DNA from: Herpetosiphon giganteus
GTDB taxonomy: Bacteria > Chloroflexota > Chloroflexia > Chloroflexales > Herpetosiphonaceae
NCBI RefSeq assembly: GCF_016907925.1
Contig: NZ_JAFBCZ010000024.1
Span: 26,366 to 90,365, forward strand
Length of the DNA stretch: 64,000 nt
Direction: 5' to 3'
The first letter of the stretch is position 1. Each line of letters starts with the position of its first letter. Below, in pieces: positions 62,269 to 64,000 of this stretch. Position numbers and translations under genes: made by a program. The notes under the pieces were generated by a model that worked only from the letters and a program-made list of their open reading frames with translations, ran no database searches and had not been told where the DNA came from.

Positions 62269-63801
62269 ATGCCCTTGGTTGTTGGAGTTAAATTCAAAGA
62301 TTCGGGCAAAATTTATCATTTTGACCCGAATCAACACCATTTAGAGCTAGGCGATGCGGTGGTTGTTGAAACCGTGCGCGGGCTTGAGCTTGGCAAAGTG
62401 GCAGCGCCGATCGAAGATCTGCCTGATTCCGATTTGATTGCCGAACTCAAACCAGTTATTCGCCAGCCGACGACCGAAGATTACGATCGGATGCGCGTGC
62501 TCGCTGAGCGCCGCGACGACGTATTGCGGATTTGTGCCGAACGGATTAGCGTCCATCGCTTACCAATGCGATTAATTCGCAGTGATTGGAATTTTGATGG
62601 TACGCGCTTGACAATCTATTTTACCTCGCAGCAACGGGTGGATTTTCGGCATTTAGTGCGTGAATTGGCGCGTATTTTTCATGCACGGATTGAATTACGC
62701 CAAATTGGGGCACGTGATGAAGCCAAGCTGCTTGGTGGATTAGGCCCCTGTGGAAGGCCATTGTGCTGCTCCACCTTCTTGCCCGATTTTGCGCGGGTGT
62801 CGGTCAAAATGGCCAAAGATCAAGATTTGCCACTCAATCCCTCGAAGATTTCGGGCGTTTGTGGGCGTTTGCTCTGCTGTTTATCGTATGAACAAGAGCA
62901 ATATCTTGAAATTAAGGCTGAGCTGCCAACCCGTGGCGAGCAGGTCAAAACCCCTGAAGGCATTGGCTACGTGGTTGCCGTCAACACCATTCGCGAAACC
63001 GTGACCGTGGATATTGAGAGCAACTATTTAGATTTCAAAGCCGATCAGCTTGAAACGATCACCAGTGCCGCTGGAGCGATTGCCCGCGAACGGCTAGAGC
63101 AAGGCGAAGCTGCGCCAATTGCCCAAAAGCGGTTCAACCGCCCAGTTGGCGAAACGCTCAAATCGTCACTCAACAACAATTGGGATAATGAAGATTGGGG
63201 CTTGGATGAGCTACGTTCCTTTGACGATGAACCAAACGGCGCAAGCGACAAGCCCAAGCCACGGCCCAAGCAAGCGCAGCAATCACGCCCACATTCAACT
63301 GAGCCACGCGAGCAGCGGGCAAATCCCAACGAGCCACGGCCACGATTTGACCGCGCTGAGCGCCAAAAGCGCTTCAACCGTTCAGAAAATCCCAATCCAG
63401 AGCCGAATCCAGCGCCAAGCGCGCCGAATGAGCAGAACGAGCGCAAGCCACGTCATGCCTTCAAACGCAAGGGCGATACCACACCAACCCCTGAACGGCC
63501 AAAATTACCAGCAACTGTGCGCCAACAATCACTGGGAGGCGTGCCTGAACAGCTGACACCGCGTGGTCGCCAGCCATCGACTAACGATCCCGATGAGCCA
63601 AAGCAACCAATGCGCCGACGGCGACGCGGCAATGGCGGCAACAATACCAATCAACAGCAAGGCCAGCAGCAAACGCCAAAGCCCAAGGCGCAGCAAGCAG
63701 CCCAGCCTGAGCGAGCAGCAGAAAAGCCAACGCCAGATGCAGCGAAAGGAGATACTAACGCTGAACGGCGTTCGCCACGCCGCCGCAAACGGCGCGGTTA
63801 A
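62269..63801 (+). CDS. ricT: PSP1-domain protein RicT/YaaT with long basic disordered tail
   Basis: A 510-residue protein. The first 270 residues are the PSP1 domain, with the Cys set of the Ric iron-sulfur complex: Cys161, Cys166, Cys167 (GPCGRPLCC), Cys198, Cys203 and Cys204 (GVCGRLLCC). The remaining 240 residues are Pro/Arg/Gln-rich and disordered, ending in a basic RRSPRRRKRRG, which suggests RNA binding. In Bacillus the RicAFT complex works with RNase Y in mRNA maturation. The gene is monocistronic with its own terminator. Confidence 0.88.
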   Translation: MPLVVGVKFKDSGKIYHFDPNQHHLELGDAVVVETVRGLELGKVAAPIEDLPDSDLIAELKPVIRQPTTEDYDRMRVLAERRDDVLRICAERISVHRLPMRLIRSDWNFDGTRLTIYFTSQQRVDFRHLVRELARIFHARIELRQIGARDEAKLLGGLGPCGRPLCCSTFLPDFARVSVKMAKDQDLPLNPSKISGVCGRLLCCLSYEQEQYLEIKAELPTRGEQVKTPEGIGYVVAVNTIRETVTVDIESNYLDFKADQLETITSAAGAIARERLEQGEAAPIAQKRFNRPVGETLKSSLNNNWDNEDWGLDELRSFDDEPNGASDKPKPRPKQAQQSRPHSTEPREQRANPNEPRPRFDRAERQKRFNRSENPNPEPNPAPSAPNEQNERKPRHAFKRKGDTTPTPERPKLPATVRQQSLGGVPEQLTPRGRQPSTNDPDEPKQPMRRRRRGNGGNNTNQQQGQQQTPKPKAQQAAQPERAAEKPTPDAAKGDTNAERRSPRRRKRRG

Positions 63802-63808
63802 AGCCAGG

Positions 63809-63843
63809 AGGCCACGTGGTTGAACCACGTGGCCTGCTTTTTT
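63809..63843 (+). terminator. Terminator after ricT
   Basis: AGGCCACGTGG and CCACGTGGCCT form an 11-bp stem around TTGAA, followed by GC and a T6 run, 7 bases after the stop. Confidence 0.93.
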
Positions 63844-63863
63844 CGCCTGCTCAATCGACGCTA

Positions 63864-63899
63864 AAACAAACAACACCGCGAGGATTACTCACGGTGTTG
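63864..63899 (-). terminator. Terminator of the rRNA operon
   Basis: CAACACCG/CGGTGTTG 8-bp stem around a 13-base loop is followed on the minus strand by TTTGTTTT. It lies just 3' of the 5S rRNA end. Confidence 0.85.
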
Positions 63900-63907
63900 T
63901 GTGGAAT

Positions 63908-64000
63908 GGTACGCATCCCCCTACGTTCCCACAGCGGGTGCTGCAGTAGCCTCGGTGTGTGTCGCGTTCACGGCCTGGTTCGGGATGGAGCAGCGTGGGG
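63908..64000 (-). rRNA. rrf: 5S rRNA, 5' part outside window
   Basis: The minus strand carries the conserved 5S loop B/C sequence GCTCCATCCCGAACC and ends GGGGATGCGTACC, which would pair with the missing 5' end. About 93 bases are present; the 5' remainder and any 23S gene are beyond the right edge. Its direction is towards the left, so the rRNA operon converges with ricT. Confidence 0.93.

Overview
This window looks like chromosomal DNA of a filamentous gliding Chloroflexota bacterium, most likely a Herpetosiphon species. The inference rests on roughly 50% GC, very large exported proteins with Thr/Pro-rich linkers and a short aromatic-Leu-Pro tail, AfsR/LuxR-like NB-ARC-TPR regulators, two-domain multicopper oxidases, and spacers filled with short tandem heptamers. 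No phage, transposase or plasmid gene was seen. The right edge enters a 5S rRNA gene read leftwards.

Layout. 1-8.6 kb: two paralogous exported sugar-dehydrogenase-like propellers, arginase, and an exported LVIVD/PKD protein. 8.7-9.7 kb: selD, whose own reading frame contains an in-frame UGA (selenocysteine) near the N-terminus. 9.8-13.7 kb: a WXG100-calpain protease with a tightly coupled lipoprotein, then an NB-ARC-TPR ATPase. 14.1-18.2 kb: an exported protein, a Ro60/Rsr (TROVE-vWA) gene preceded by two candidate non-coding RNAs (a long Y-RNA-like hairpin and a tRNA mimic with an oversized central domain), and a DUF-type protein. 18.7-28.4 kb: HAD phosphatase, a three-gene solute-binding/coiled-coil/membrane operon, dipeptide epimerase, tRNA-Cys, PspC protein, small membrane proteins, a GGDEF-EAL protein and a radical SAM protein. 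28.6-33.3 kb: a likely cell-envelope stress operon (unknown beta protein, histidine kinase, response regulator, ABC ATPase and permease). 33.3-38.9 kb: homoserine dehydrogenase, PPK2 with an ArsR-type regulator, and a divergent CHASE4-STAS protein / CheY pair. 39-50 kb: LTD-domain exported protein, gamma-glutamyltransferase, GT-C glycosyltransferase, methyltransferase, and an operon of LysM proteins and two complex-I-like membrane proteins. 50-64 kb: a TetR/SDR pair with a perfect palindromic operator, serA, a receiver-USP-USP protein, a copper oxidase with a cysteine-less thioredoxin-reductase-like partner, ROK kinase, FHA-GAF-cyclase, RicT/PSP1 and 5S rRNA.

The strongest candidates for something undescribed are: (i) the Rsr locus with both a Y-RNA-like hairpin and a tRNA mimic; (ii) intergenic spacers built from several unrelated heptamer families joined without losing the 7-nt phase, one of which has been captured as the C-terminus of a TetR protein; (iii) the shared C-terminal tail of the three completely visible large exported proteins, a possible sorting signal; (iv) the WXG100-calpain/lipoprotein pair. 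All functional statements come from reading the sequence and recalling families; no database search was run.
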